A DNA stretch of 64,000 nt from Piper betle (lineage: Eukaryota; Streptophyta; Magnoliopsida; Piperales; Piperaceae). Shown here piece after piece: positions 58,101 to 64,000 of this stretch (the stretch's first letter is position 1; every line of letters begins with the position of its first letter). The position numbers and the translations under genes were made by a program. The notes below the pieces were generated by a model, which saw only the letters and a program-made list of their open reading frames with translations, was not told the DNA's origin and ran no database searches. Where the stretch lies: the NCBI GenBank assembly GCA_033002965.1, contig JAURVB010000115.1:1-64000 (forward strand). The letters run 5' to 3'.

Positions 58101-58572
58101 TGACAAGACTGAATTATTAACAAGATTGTGAGGGAGAATGAGCATTAGGATTATGAGCTCAGTTTTGTAGCTTTGGGAACAGGTTAAGGTTCATAATTTT
58201 GATTTAGAACATGAAGGATTTTGGGTTAGGTCTTATATGTTGAGAAGTACTGTGTAAGAAGTTGAAGCCATGAAAATGGGAAATAAAGAACTCTTGTGGT
58301 AATCGTGGTTTAATATGTTCTTTCTCAAATGATCTCTTCTAGATGGAGTTAGAAGAGAAGGAGATGATATGAGAGGAAGATTATAATATATAAGGTACTT
58401 CAAACCTGTCCATCTGTAGAGAACATGTATATTGCATTGTGTTTTCTGCAAAGATGACAGTTACGTTGAACTTGGTCAGATATCATTGTGAACATGAAAA
58501 TGTAGGTTAAGTGTCAGACTGGCAATTCTGCGAATGTATGATTCATTCCTTTTTGTTGTGCAGATGATTTGA
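28162..58572 (+). CDS. GET4: GET4 homologue (Golgi-to-ER traffic protein 4 / TRC35), 12 coding exons
   Basis: GET4 is a cytosolic alpha-solenoid scaffold of the GET/TRC pathway. With a GET5/UBL4A-type partner it hands tail-anchored proteins to the GET3 ATPase for insertion into the ER membrane. Exons: 28162-28209, 29873-29952, 30038-30116, 32486-32567, 35255-35405, 42962-43052, 47313-47396, 53667-53713, 54966-55094, 57464-57548, 57622-57699, 58564-58572. They total 963 nt (320 residues), close to the roughly 320-330 of plant homologues as I recall them. Family landmarks: [13 protein letters not shown] (about 28-40), [15 protein letters not shown] (71-85), WSAEFG (148-153), [21 protein letters not shown] (206-226), AERFYG (298-303). 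All introns are GT-AG, every phase closes and no stop interrupts, so the gene looks functional. Recognition is from family knowledge, not a search. Confidence 0.95.
29873..29952 (+). CDS. GET4: GET4 coding exon 2
   Basis: Residues 17-42 plus two bases of Arg43 ([20 protein letters not shown]...). Acceptor TTTTTTACAG, donor GTTGCA. Intron 2 is only 85 bp. Confidence 0.95.
30038..30116 (+). CDS. GET4: GET4 coding exon 3
   Basis: Residues 43-69 ([18 protein letters not shown]...), first helical repeats of the solenoid. Acceptor GTCCAG, donor GTTTAA. Intron 3 is 2369 bp. Confidence 0.95.
31405..31612 (+). repeat. Tandem duplication of about 108 bp in intron 3
   Basis: GATATG...TATATGGGAAAATTTATC begins at 31423 and again at 31531. 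The copies share TTTATGTAATCACT and differ at several positions. Confidence 0.8.
32486..32567 (+). CDS. GET4: GET4 coding exon 4
   Basis: Residues 70-96 and the first base of Asp97, including [15 protein letters not shown], one of the most conserved stretches of the family. Acceptor GGTACAG, donor GTAAAA. Confidence 0.95.
32822..33406 (+). repeat. GC-rich repeat in intron 4
   Basis: It begins CAATCTCGCGGGACCTCGG, includes a GGGGTGG-rich core (32990-33280), and ends CCCGATCATTTGAAACAT. CATGGTT occurs at both edges (32822-32828 and 33400-33406) and may be a target duplication. Related ends occur in introns 5, 6 and 9. The class is undetermined. Long ORFs on both strands are composition artefacts. 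Confidence 0.45.
33600..33760. repeat. Repeated ACCAAACCCG/GGGTTTGG motifs in intron 4
   Basis: GGGTGCCGGGTAATCGG, ACCAAACCCGATTATATAG and TATCCGGGTTTGGTCGAG form short inverted motifs typical of degenerate non-autonomous plant transposons. No complete element can be delimited. Confidence 0.35.
34074..34101 (+). repeat. (TA)n microsatellite in intron 4
   Basis: About 13 uninterrupted TA units. Confidence 0.9.
35255..35405 (+). CDS. GET4: GET4 coding exon 5
   Basis: Residues 97-146 and two bases of Arg147 ([19 protein letters not shown]... to FLKAAI). Acceptor AATTTTAG, donor GTAAAG. It is followed by the 7556-bp intron 5 carrying a copia element. Confidence 0.95.
36240..37255 (+). repeat. 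GC-rich-cored repeat in intron 5
   Basis: It contains a GCTGCTCGCC-type core (36620-36830), then an AT-rich tail ending TTTTTTCCAGAAACTGCC ... CCGATATTGGAAACATT (about 37168-37253). The end matches those of repeats in introns 4, 6 and 9. The start is uncertain. Confidence 0.4.
37270..37499 (+). repeat. 5' LTR of intronic copia element
   Basis: It contains a 38-bp internal tandem duplication (ATTTCATGGGGTGGTTGTTA at 37381 and 37419) not present in the 3' LTR. Confidence 0.8.
37630..38780 (+). pseudogene. Copia gag and protease remnants
   Basis: The gag start at 37630 reads [14 protein letters not shown], followed by [13 protein letters not shown], and stops at 37801. Further gag pieces follow in other frames (a [16 protein letters not shown] basic region near 38345). 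At 38686-38730 [12 protein letters not shown] corresponds to the copia protease motif DSGATNHMT, with the active-site Gly changed to Asp. Confidence 0.8.
39010..39850 (+). pseudogene. Copia integrase remnants
   Basis: [10 protein letters not shown] (near 39228-39257) is the first catalytic Asp context. QINTQY-like and SDDALEY-like segments follow (39370-39435), then the [19 protein letters not shown] hinge (39670-39720). Frameshifts throughout. Confidence 0.75.
40200..40900 (+). pseudogene. Copia reverse transcriptase remnants
   Basis: [55 protein letters not shown] and [11 protein letters not shown] are all recognisable in order. The catalytic YVDD reads HVDD. Several frameshifts separate the blocks. 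Confidence 0.85.
40958..41339 (+). mobile_element. Complete but degraded TRIM element nested in the copia RT/RNase H region
   Basis: The 5' LTR is 40958-41087 (TGTGATAACCCC to GGTTGTTATA), the PBS-like TGGTATTAAAGCC starts at 41090, and the 3' LTR is 41189-41339 (TGTGATAACCC to GGATTGTTACA). TAAAA occurs on both sides (40952-40956 and 41340-41344) with one extra G at the left, an imperfect candidate duplication. LTR1 is about 20 bp shorter than LTR2. Confidence 0.85.
41350..42027 (+). pseudogene. Copia RT C-terminal and RNase H remnants
   Basis: A degraded [16 protein letters not shown] and [12 protein letters not shown] stretch (41440-41590) precedes RNase H fragments ([12 protein letters not shown] near 41758, [15 protein letters not shown] near 41880-41925) and the polypurine tract. 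Confidence 0.75.
42028..42258 (+). repeat. 3' LTR of intronic copia element
   Basis: TGTTGTAATGATACTTC to about AGCACTTGTTA, immediately after the polypurine tract. It includes TATAATGAGAATAAAC, where transcription signals of such LTRs usually lie. Confidence 0.75.
42765..42825 (+). repeat. Short repeat copy just upstream of exon 6
   Basis: CCCAACTCCTTTCGGTGTTAGGTGGAAGAAG resembles CCCAACACCTTTTGGGTGTCAGGTGAAAAGAAG at about 44850-44885 and the reverse complement of 46242-46285. Confidence 0.55.
42962..43052 (+). CDS. GET4: GET4 coding exon 6
   Basis: Residues 147-177, with the WSAEFG motif and [17 protein letters not shown]. Acceptor TTGTTCAG, donor GTAGGT. The exon starts about 700 bp after the 3' LTR of the intronic copia element. 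Confidence 0.95.
43720..45250 (+). repeat. GC-rich-cored repeat in intron 6
   Basis: ACTCGGCGAGAAGTTG...TATCGATATCAA (near 43749-43780) resembles the start of the intron 4 repeat. A purine-rich tandem core follows (44030-44414), and the end CGTTATCCGATATGACAAACTTT resembles the other copies. Boundaries are approximate. Confidence 0.4.
44030..44414 (+). repeat. Purine-rich tandem repeat, about 180-bp unit, two units plus partial third
   Basis: GAGAGGATGGGAGGGGA starts at 44045 and 44230, with a partial copy at 44404. The units share GTAGAGGAGACGTGGAGGTT and GAAGAGGTGGGGAGG. The minus-strand proline/serine-rich ORF over it is an artefact. Confidence 0.85.
44815..46315. repeat. Inverted repeat of about 75 bp at both ends of a 1.5-kb intron 6 segment
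   Basis: Left arm (44815-44890): ATAATCATATGGATCC then CCAACACCTTTTGGGTGTCAG. Right arm (46240-46315): CTGATATCCAAAAGGTGTTGG, then TTGGGATCCATGTGATTAC. They pair as imperfect inverted repeats. Either a 1.5-kb DNA-transposon-like unit or two short elements in opposite orientation. Confidence 0.55.
47313..47396 (+). CDS. GET4: GET4 coding exon 7
   Basis: Residues 178-205 ([20 protein letters not shown]...). Acceptor TCTTGCAG, donor GTGAGC. Intron 7 (6270 bp) holds an antisense copia element. Confidence 0.95.
47770..48655 (-). mobile_element. Probable 3' LTR of the antisense copia element (left end uncertain)
   Basis: On the minus strand the polypurine tract CTTGAGGGGGAC meets TGTTAAATGTTAG at 48655, a normal 3' LTR start. 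The far end cannot be fixed because no second LTR copy was found. Confidence 0.5.
48668..49078 (-). pseudogene. Copia RNase H domain (open 136-codon frame)
   Basis: Frame shows [20 protein letters not shown], then [46 protein letters not shown] and [12 protein letters not shown]. These are the canonical copia RNase H motifs, with the DNQ Asp and the EAEY Glu intact. It is the best preserved domain of the element. An A-rich insertion (run of T on +, near 49050) breaks the link to upstream pol. Confidence 0.85.
49171..49872 (-). pseudogene. Copia reverse transcriptase, N-terminal half deleted
   Basis: Motifs: [14 protein letters not shown] (near 49780-49740), VVVYVDDMV (about 49665-49640, catalytic YVDD kept), [20 protein letters not shown], then [19 protein letters not shown] and LRILKHLKG. 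The sequence passes directly from the integrase-RT hinge ([11 protein letters not shown]) to WFEKF, so the palm/fingers part before it is missing. Confidence 0.85.
49737..50460 (-). pseudogene. Copia integrase remnants
   Basis: The catalytic-core part reads [33 protein letters not shown] (second Asp context) and SFKQNF. After a gap the C-terminal part shows [33 protein letters not shown] and [11 protein letters not shown], all typical of copia. Confidence 0.85.
50931..51628 (-). pseudogene. Copia gag remnants
   Basis: The internal Met of the 51628-51269 frame gives [30 protein letters not shown]. Further pieces ([50 protein letters not shown]) match copia UBN2-type gag order in shifted frames. 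Confidence 0.8.
51641..53300 (+). other. Unassigned part of intron 7 with long open stretches
   Basis: Four + strand open stretches (51581-51940, 52065-52295, 52302-52748, 52818-53075) follow one another. The middle two are separated only by one stop in the same frame. Peptides such as [20 protein letters not shown] and [20 protein letters not shown] match no family I know. It may be the missing 5' part of the antisense copia element read on the wrong strand, another decayed element, or a captured gene fragment. Confidence 0.3.
53667..53713 (+). CDS. GET4: GET4 coding exon 8 (47 bp micro-exon-like)
   Basis: Residues 206-220 and two bases of Met221 ([15 protein letters not shown]). Acceptor CTTTTTAG, donor GTGAGT. 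The short length between a 6.3-kb and a 1.25-kb intron makes it the exon most at risk of skipping. Confidence 0.95.
54966..55094 (+). CDS. GET4: GET4 coding exon 9
   Basis: Residues 221-263 and two bases of Thr264 ([20 protein letters not shown]... FILYLLQ). Acceptor TTTTTACAG, donor GTACGC. Confidence 0.95.
55300..55850 (+). repeat. Repeat in intron 9 related to the intron 5 repeat
   Basis: The tail ATAAGCATCACAATTTTTTCC...ATATCTCGGCCAATTGGATG (55749-55810) aligns with TATAGGCATCATAATTTTTTCC...ATATCTCAGCCTACCGGACG at 37155-37217. GCTTGCTTGTAGTTGCTTGCC resembles the GC-rich core of that copy. Confidence 0.5.
56375..56515 (+). repeat. Dispersed repeat, copy 1 (GET4 intron 9)
   Basis: TTCTAACCTAACAAAAAGAAATTA through GCTTGTTGTCTGACC and GGAGATTGAACACGAATTAG is repeated at 60350-60473. 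Confidence 0.85.
57464..57548 (+). CDS. GET4: GET4 coding exon 10
   Basis: Residues 264-292 ([20 protein letters not shown]...). Acceptor TTATGCAG, donor GTGAAT. Intron 10 is only 73 bp. Confidence 0.95.
57622..57699 (+). CDS. GET4: GET4 coding exon 11
   Basis: Residues 293-318 ([20 protein letters not shown]...), the conserved C-terminal helix. Acceptor CTATTAG, donor GTAACT. Confidence 0.95.
58564..58572 (+). CDS. GET4: GET4 coding exon 12 (last two residues and stop)
   Basis: It encodes only Met-Ile and TGA after acceptor TTGTGCAG. The equivalent plant proteins end in a similar FK-Met-x tail. The rest of this exon is 3' UTR, probably reaching about 58700-58860. No unambiguous poly(A) signal is visible. 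Confidence 0.85.
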   Translation: MI

Positions 58573-60349
58573 TGGCAGAGCTCGGGAGACTTGTAACTCT
58601 TTTATGGAGAGCAATGGATTGTCTTTCTTGATGAAAACTGCAACGCCCAAAGATTTATCAGGCTCAATGCTTGAGGAAGGAATATAACTTTATGGCAGTA
58701 TAATAACGTGTTTAAGTCTTTTTTCTCAAATAATTTTGTTTGGTGTCGCGAGTGTAACTGAAAACAGTGAATCACAGCTGTGCTACTGCAGTTTGGCCCT
58801 GATATGCTCCTGTCATCTGTATTATATATTTATTCCTTGATAAGGAAGATGAAGTCTCCTTGAATTTGCAAGTATGAGGTTGCAAATATGAGGTTTAATA
58901 TTTTACTGACCAAGTATCTTATGGATGGAGGATATCATTCACATCTTAGTCATATTCTTTCTAGTTGTGCTTGGGTTAATGGCATTATTATTTTCTTATT
59001 GATTACTTTTTATTTCAGTTGCCTGTATGGTGAAGTGAGGGAACTGAGGTGGTATCGGCAGCCCAAAATGTATTCATCTGCCCATGCCCAAGATTTTGAG
59101 CTTGTGCAGCTTTTTTGTATGCAACCCACTTTTATAGTGAAGGGAGGGAACAAATGAAGTGAAATCTAAAAAACATCATCCATCCGCAAATGATTGGTCT
59201 TTTTGTTTGCTCTGAATTGGAATTAGTAACCTCTCACTAGCTTTACGTGTATAGCATTATTAACCGCGTCTTAAATGTGAATCCATTATGTCCCTTCATG
59301 CCCTGGTTTGCACTTAGCAATTTTAGATTTTTTGTGAAAAATGACACTCAGAAATTAGACGCATCTGTAGTTCTTTACGTAGAAAAAGGTGTTGATTGAT
59401 AACATGCCTAAATTTTCAATCATGGTGAAAGAGAGTATGGATAAACTTGAGCCAATTTGATACTTTTTGGGTAATTTGTTCAAAAATAGGTAAGTGAAAG
59501 AAACCTCTGCAAGTGAAAGAAACTAGGAAAGCACAAAGCTTCGGCTATTTGACCAAACGATGGGGCAAATTGAACAGTTAAATTCTTTAAATCCTTGTTG
59601 AACACTCTTTCACAAATGAAATGGTAGGCCCTGTTTTACATGCACGTGAAATGATTTGGTGCAGAAACTTTGTCAAAGTTGATTGGCAAAACAATTGGCA
59701 ACCGAAGTTCACTTAAGCGGAAGATTAGTGGAATGATCGGTACCCTATTACTTTTGAGAAAAAACTATAACATTGTAAAATCTGAACTCTTTCAGCTCAA
59801 TATTTTATTCGTTATTTGGTTTGGTTTGACTTTGCTTGTGCCTTGGCTTGTGTGGTTTTTTGTTAGTGCAGTTTTGTTTGGTGTTTGTTGTTTGTATGTT
59901 TTAGAAGTAGTGAATAAGTTGTGTATGTATTAGAGGGGATTGCTTTACGGGGATTTAGTCATGCATTTAGTGAAGCTATCAAATACCTAAGTTGATATGA
60001 CCTTTAATTTGTGTCAATTTGTAAATATTTGCTTTCACGACTAGTTTAACTTCATACGTTAATGCTAAGTAAAGTTCAATTTGTAAATATTGGTTTGGAT
60101 GACCATTTTGACTTCGTACTTTAATGCTCAGGTAAAGTTTTCTTTAATTTTGCACTAATTACATAAGTCATGGAACTTGTTGAAGTAGAATGCAGTTAGA
60201 GCTATGTGGACGTAATGAATCATTCACATTAATAGAGCATACCACCTAGTTGACTATATGTGTCTATATATGTTCACCTCTTCAGTTTTGTATACAAAGA
60301 TTCATTTCGTCTTTTATTTTCTTATGTGATTTCTTTGCCTTAGGAAAAA
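58573..60349 (+). other. GET4 3' UTR and downstream DNA
   Basis: The 3' UTR probably ends before about 58860. ORFs at 58888-59157 and 59670-59933 have no domain or homologue that I recognise and a hydrophobic, T-rich composition typical of non-coding AT-rich DNA. Confidence 0.45.
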
Positions 60350-60473
60350 CTTAGCCCAACTACCCACTAAAGCTGAGTAAAGACTACTAACCTAACAAAA
60401 AGAAATTATAGCTGCTTGTTGTCTAACTTTTAATATGCTATGGAGATTGAATTTGGATTAGTGTCTCCAATCA
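60350..60473 (+). repeat. Dispersed repeat, copy 2 (downstream of GET4)
   Basis: Matches 56375-56515 (CTAACCTAACAAAAAGAAATTA). Similarity ends where the TRIM element begins at about 60474, so the TRIM sits in or at the edge of this repeat. Confidence 0.85.
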
Positions 60474-60995
60474 TGTAGTAGATCCCTCGACTTAGTCTCA
60501 TATTTAATACTTACTGCGATAAGATCTTGTTTATATTTGGGAATAGATTATAGAAATCTTTAATATAGTTAACTACTTTTAAAAAAATGATTTATTCCAT
60601 TATATTGTACTTTGAGCTGGGTCGTTATAAATGATATCAGAGTAGGTTGTTCCATGTTAGATAGTAGTCTGGACTAGGGACATTGGCTACGTTATTGGTC
60701 ACAAACTAAAGAAGGTCATGGGTTGAGACTAGTAATTGGCCAAGTATAGAAATTTTAGGGATGAAATTTCTTAAGGTGGGTGGAATGTAAGATCCCTCAA
60801 TTAAGTCCTACATTTAATACTTATTGGGATAAGATCCTATTTATAAGTAAGAATAAATTATAAATATTTAACTGGGATAAGATCCTAGGATAAGATCTTA
60901 TTTATAAGTGAGAATGAACTATAAATCTTTAACTTGGTTAACCACTTTTGAAGAAATGACTTAGCCTATTAATTTACACTTTGGGCATATCATTA
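60474..60995 (+). mobile_element. Complete degraded TRIM element downstream of GET4
   Basis: LTR1 is about 60474-60629 (TAGATCCCTCGAC to GGGTCGTTATA). The PBS variant TGATATCAGAGT is at 60632-60643, internal sequence TGGACTAGGGACATTGGCTACG follows, and LTR2 starts at 60786 (TGTAAGATCCCTC) and ends near 60995. LTR2 is longer because of an internal partial duplication (TGGGATAAGATCCTA occurs twice, near 60820 and 60873). Confidence 0.85.
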
Positions 60996-62264
60996 GTTAA
61001 TTAATTAAGTATAATCATTAGCAAACACATAGATCATAATTACCTTTAATATTTATTAACATTATCTAATATAATTAATATACATATCCTTTATGAAAAC
61101 AAAATATATTTATTTGCTATTATATTAGTAATTATTTATTAATAATTATCCCACATGATAATGAATTTAAAAGACAATTATATACATAAATCAACAACAC
61201 CAACAATAATCATAACAAAAATAGTTTAGTTATCTATATATAATATAATGCATGCTTTTATCCATAAACATAAGATAATAAACATATGATCAACTATTAC
61301 TAATGTCATCACTTGATTTAATTCGACTCAATTTGAATTTATTATGAATTCATTCAAATAATAACGACGACGTCTTTATATCATAATAAGTTAATACACA
61401 TTTGCGATCATGAATTATTAATTATTAATTGAATCACAAGTACAATAATAACAATTAGGTTAGTTAAAATGTTATAAATTTATGTGAATGAGCGTATTAT
61501 AACTGTCCAATGAATATTTTACCGGTTAAAATGAGATTAGTATTAAATTATCGTTCAGTGTTTACAATCATTTATTTTTGTGATGTCACTACTCATGTGA
61601 TTGTATTGATAAATTAAAGTACAGATTATTAGAATATAATAGTATAATAATCGCAAGCATTGAATTGTAATATCATGTTTAGAATAAATAAAGTTCGAAC
61701 ATTTATCGAGTTAAATAATTTAAAATAATCTTATGAGTAATATCCTTTAAATTTTAATAAAAGCTATATCAAATAATTGGATACGATGATCAAACTAATC
61801 TTAGGATAATTAATTAGAGTAAGTGAAAAGTTAATGAATTGTTGTTAATAAATATCCAAGCTATTAATATTGGAATAAGTAACCCTTATTTCATAATAGG
61901 AATTAAAGTGTGATATTATTTAAATTCTAAATAATAACCTAAATTTTTAGGATGGTAATCTTAATATGATTTCTTTGGTTAAAATAATTTGTGCATCAAG
62001 GATAATACACTAATATTAGTAATTAAATACATGCTACTAAGTTAATAATTTTTTGTCATTGGCTAAGAGTGAATTGTGATTGAATAATTAATTTAAAATG
62101 TAAGGTATGACTTAATTAATTGTGTCTAGACATATTTATTAACATGTTATTGTTAGCAATCTTTCCACTGTAGTATATATTATATCACACCACATCATCA
62201 TGTATTGTATTTCATAACATCATCTTCAAATATTAAACATGCCATCATCTAACATGTTTGTATG
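60996..62264. other. Very AT-rich intergenic DNA
   Basis: No ORF or motif of note. Its composition resembles the AT-rich middle of the LTR-like repeats elsewhere in the window. Confidence 0.4.
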
Positions 62265-64000
62265 CAAGAGACGTCACTGCTCCTCCGTCCAGGTTGGCTC
62301 ATCTTACTCATGATTATCACCTACATATATTATAAAAAACACGTTAGTAACGAGTGTTATTGGTCCAAAAATATAACTAATATCAAACTGGCTATGAGAG
62401 AAAACTCTCATATGAACGAAAACATTCATATACTTCTCGTGAACTCTCTAAAGGGCACCTACTAAGGAGTCACTGGGCTAAAGACCTGGTAACATCCTGA
62501 ACTAACTGCTCTGCTGCTGCTGATGCCTTTCTCAGCATTTTCTTATTTTATTTTCTGGTCCCTCATGACTACTAATATATCATAAGCCCTCTCTTTTCCT
62601 CCATAATTCTCTTGGCCTTGACTACGAAGACCAAGTATTCTTAGGCAGTCGCCTTTAGTACCCTTTGAACCATAAGTCCAGACATGCGCTGTGCTAAACA
62701 GTACCCATAAACCTCTACGTTCTTCGAGTGTGAGGAACTCAAATGCAGAGTTGTCAGAATCCCTCAGAATTCAAACAACCCGCTCACTAGTCCAAAGCCC
62801 ACTTTGATTGACACGTGCACCTGCTCATGGTACGTGTAAGTCGGTTTTCCCATTTCTCATCTCTCTGAAAACTTGATAAAACTATATAAATAGGCTGGGA
62901 AGGGATTTATATAATAGGGCCAAAGGCAACTTGTGGTTGATCTTGGTTTTGAAAACATGCTCGAGAGATCTCATCCTTGAGGGTTATTAATCCGAAACAT
63001 TGATTGATTAAATGACTCAGGTTAAGTGGGATTCGATAAAACGCCACTTAACTTGTCCTCCAACTATTAACATAATACACAATAAAATAAAGCATAAAAT
63101 AGGAAATGAGTCTTAACGGACCTTGGTAGAAGCTCCAAGCGTGTCCTCGTGCCTAGGTGGCGAGCTCCTACTTCGTACCTACACAACAAGACTAAATACT
63201 AACACCTAGTATAATGCATGAATGCTACACTCCTCATCAATCTCTAGAAAACAACATCTATTTACATGCATTTAAATTTAAACTCTAATTCACTATTATC
63301 ATGCATTAAATATAAACCAACACCTATTTACAATCACACTATTCGTATAACAATAAAATCATAAAACAATTTATTATCAAATAAAATTCGATAAAATTCT
63401 ATACTTAATTGTCATTCACGTGGCAATGGTGATGAGGTTGTGGCCAGCTTGAGTGAGGATTATGGGGGAGAGGGAAGGGAGAAAAAGGAGAAGGGAGTTG
63501 GGTGAGGAGGATGGTGGTGGCTGAATGGTGATGACGTCGAAGGTTTGGAATAAATAGGTGTTGGGGGGAAAACGAGTGGTCGGTAAGAAGGTTAGGAGTC
63601 ATCTCGTAAGGTGTCGGGGTAAGAAATAGAGTGGCCAGGGAGAAAAACGAGTGGTTCTATTGTGATTAAAACTTAACTCGACTCCAACTCGAGAAAAAGA
63701 ATACTAACTCATAATAATTCTAAAAAATCTTGAAAATAGAAAAAATCCCATAAAATAGAATACACATCACAACATTACAATGACATGCTCTATAACTAAT
63801 AACCCACCCCAACTGCTCTGTAATGCATCCTAATGTGTTATTCGGTCTAAAAATAATTCTACGATCTAATTAAAATAAATAAAAAAATCTGGCGTACTCT
63901 TATATATTATTATAACTCATTTTGCTACTGTCTTACTGACGATATCATTATATACTTGGACACACAAGATTCTGATGGTCCATAACACAAGACTGGCCTC
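62265..64000 (+). mobile_element. Diverged relative (D) of the 3.07-kb LTR family, running off the window
   Basis: CACCTACATATATTATAAAAAACACGTTAGTAACGAGTG (62310-62355) parallels copy A 16540-16580. Next come AGGGATTTATATAATAGG, GAGATCTCATCCTTG and a region parallel to A 17150-17290 (AAGCTCCAAGCGTGTC, TACTAACACCTAGTATAATGCATG). A GC-rich part (63420-63650) and a tail shared with 24883-25035 follow. Order and orientation match the family, but identity is clearly lower. Confidence 0.6.

Noticed and set aside
58888..59157. 89-codon ORF after GET4 as a separate gene
   Set aside because: No homology, domain or splice context. It lies in or just after the GET4 3' UTR.

Overview
The window is nuclear DNA from a flowering plant with transposon-rich intergenic space and very long introns. 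It is AT-rich and has GT-AG introns, Ty3/gypsy and Ty1/copia debris, and one recognisable host gene. I cannot name the species from the sequence.

The host gene is a complete GET4 homologue (cytosolic factor of the GET/TRC tail-anchored membrane-protein pathway) on the + strand. Twelve coding exons (963 nt, 320 residues plus stop) run from 28162 to 58572. All eleven introns are GT-AG and the phases join without a break, so the gene looks intact although introns make up about 97% of it. Introns 5 and 7 hold decayed copia elements in opposite orientations. Introns 4, 5, 6 and 9 hold related GC-rich repeats.

Upstream (1-27700) is a nest of retroelements. It starts with the end of an LTR (1-658). 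A 922-bp palindrome of two small TRIM-like elements (2287-3208) follows, sharing one target-site duplication. Next is a decayed Athila-type gypsy element (about 4470-13910) carrying protease, RT, RNase H, integrase and a second lysine-rich ORF. It is interrupted by a solo TRIM LTR (5428-5580) and a large LTR-like insertion (9238 to about 12167). Then come two 3.07-kb LTR-like units of one family, one inserted in the other, each with a perfect 5-bp target-site duplication (16272-22424 containing 18705-21776). More TRIM copies and a truncated third member of the 3.07-kb family (25165-26670) follow.

Downstream of GET4 (58600-64000) there is no recognisable gene. There is another TRIM copy (60474-60995) and a diverged relative of the 3.07-kb family that runs off the window end.

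The clearest novelty candidate is the TRIM family: 150-bp LTRs running TGTGAGATCCCTCAAC to GGGTCGTTACA, with a TGGTATCAGAGC primer-binding site. It occurs at six loci here as solo LTRs, complete elements, an LTR-sharing tandem and an inverted dimer. I see no bacterial features, CRISPR array, rRNA or tRNA gene.
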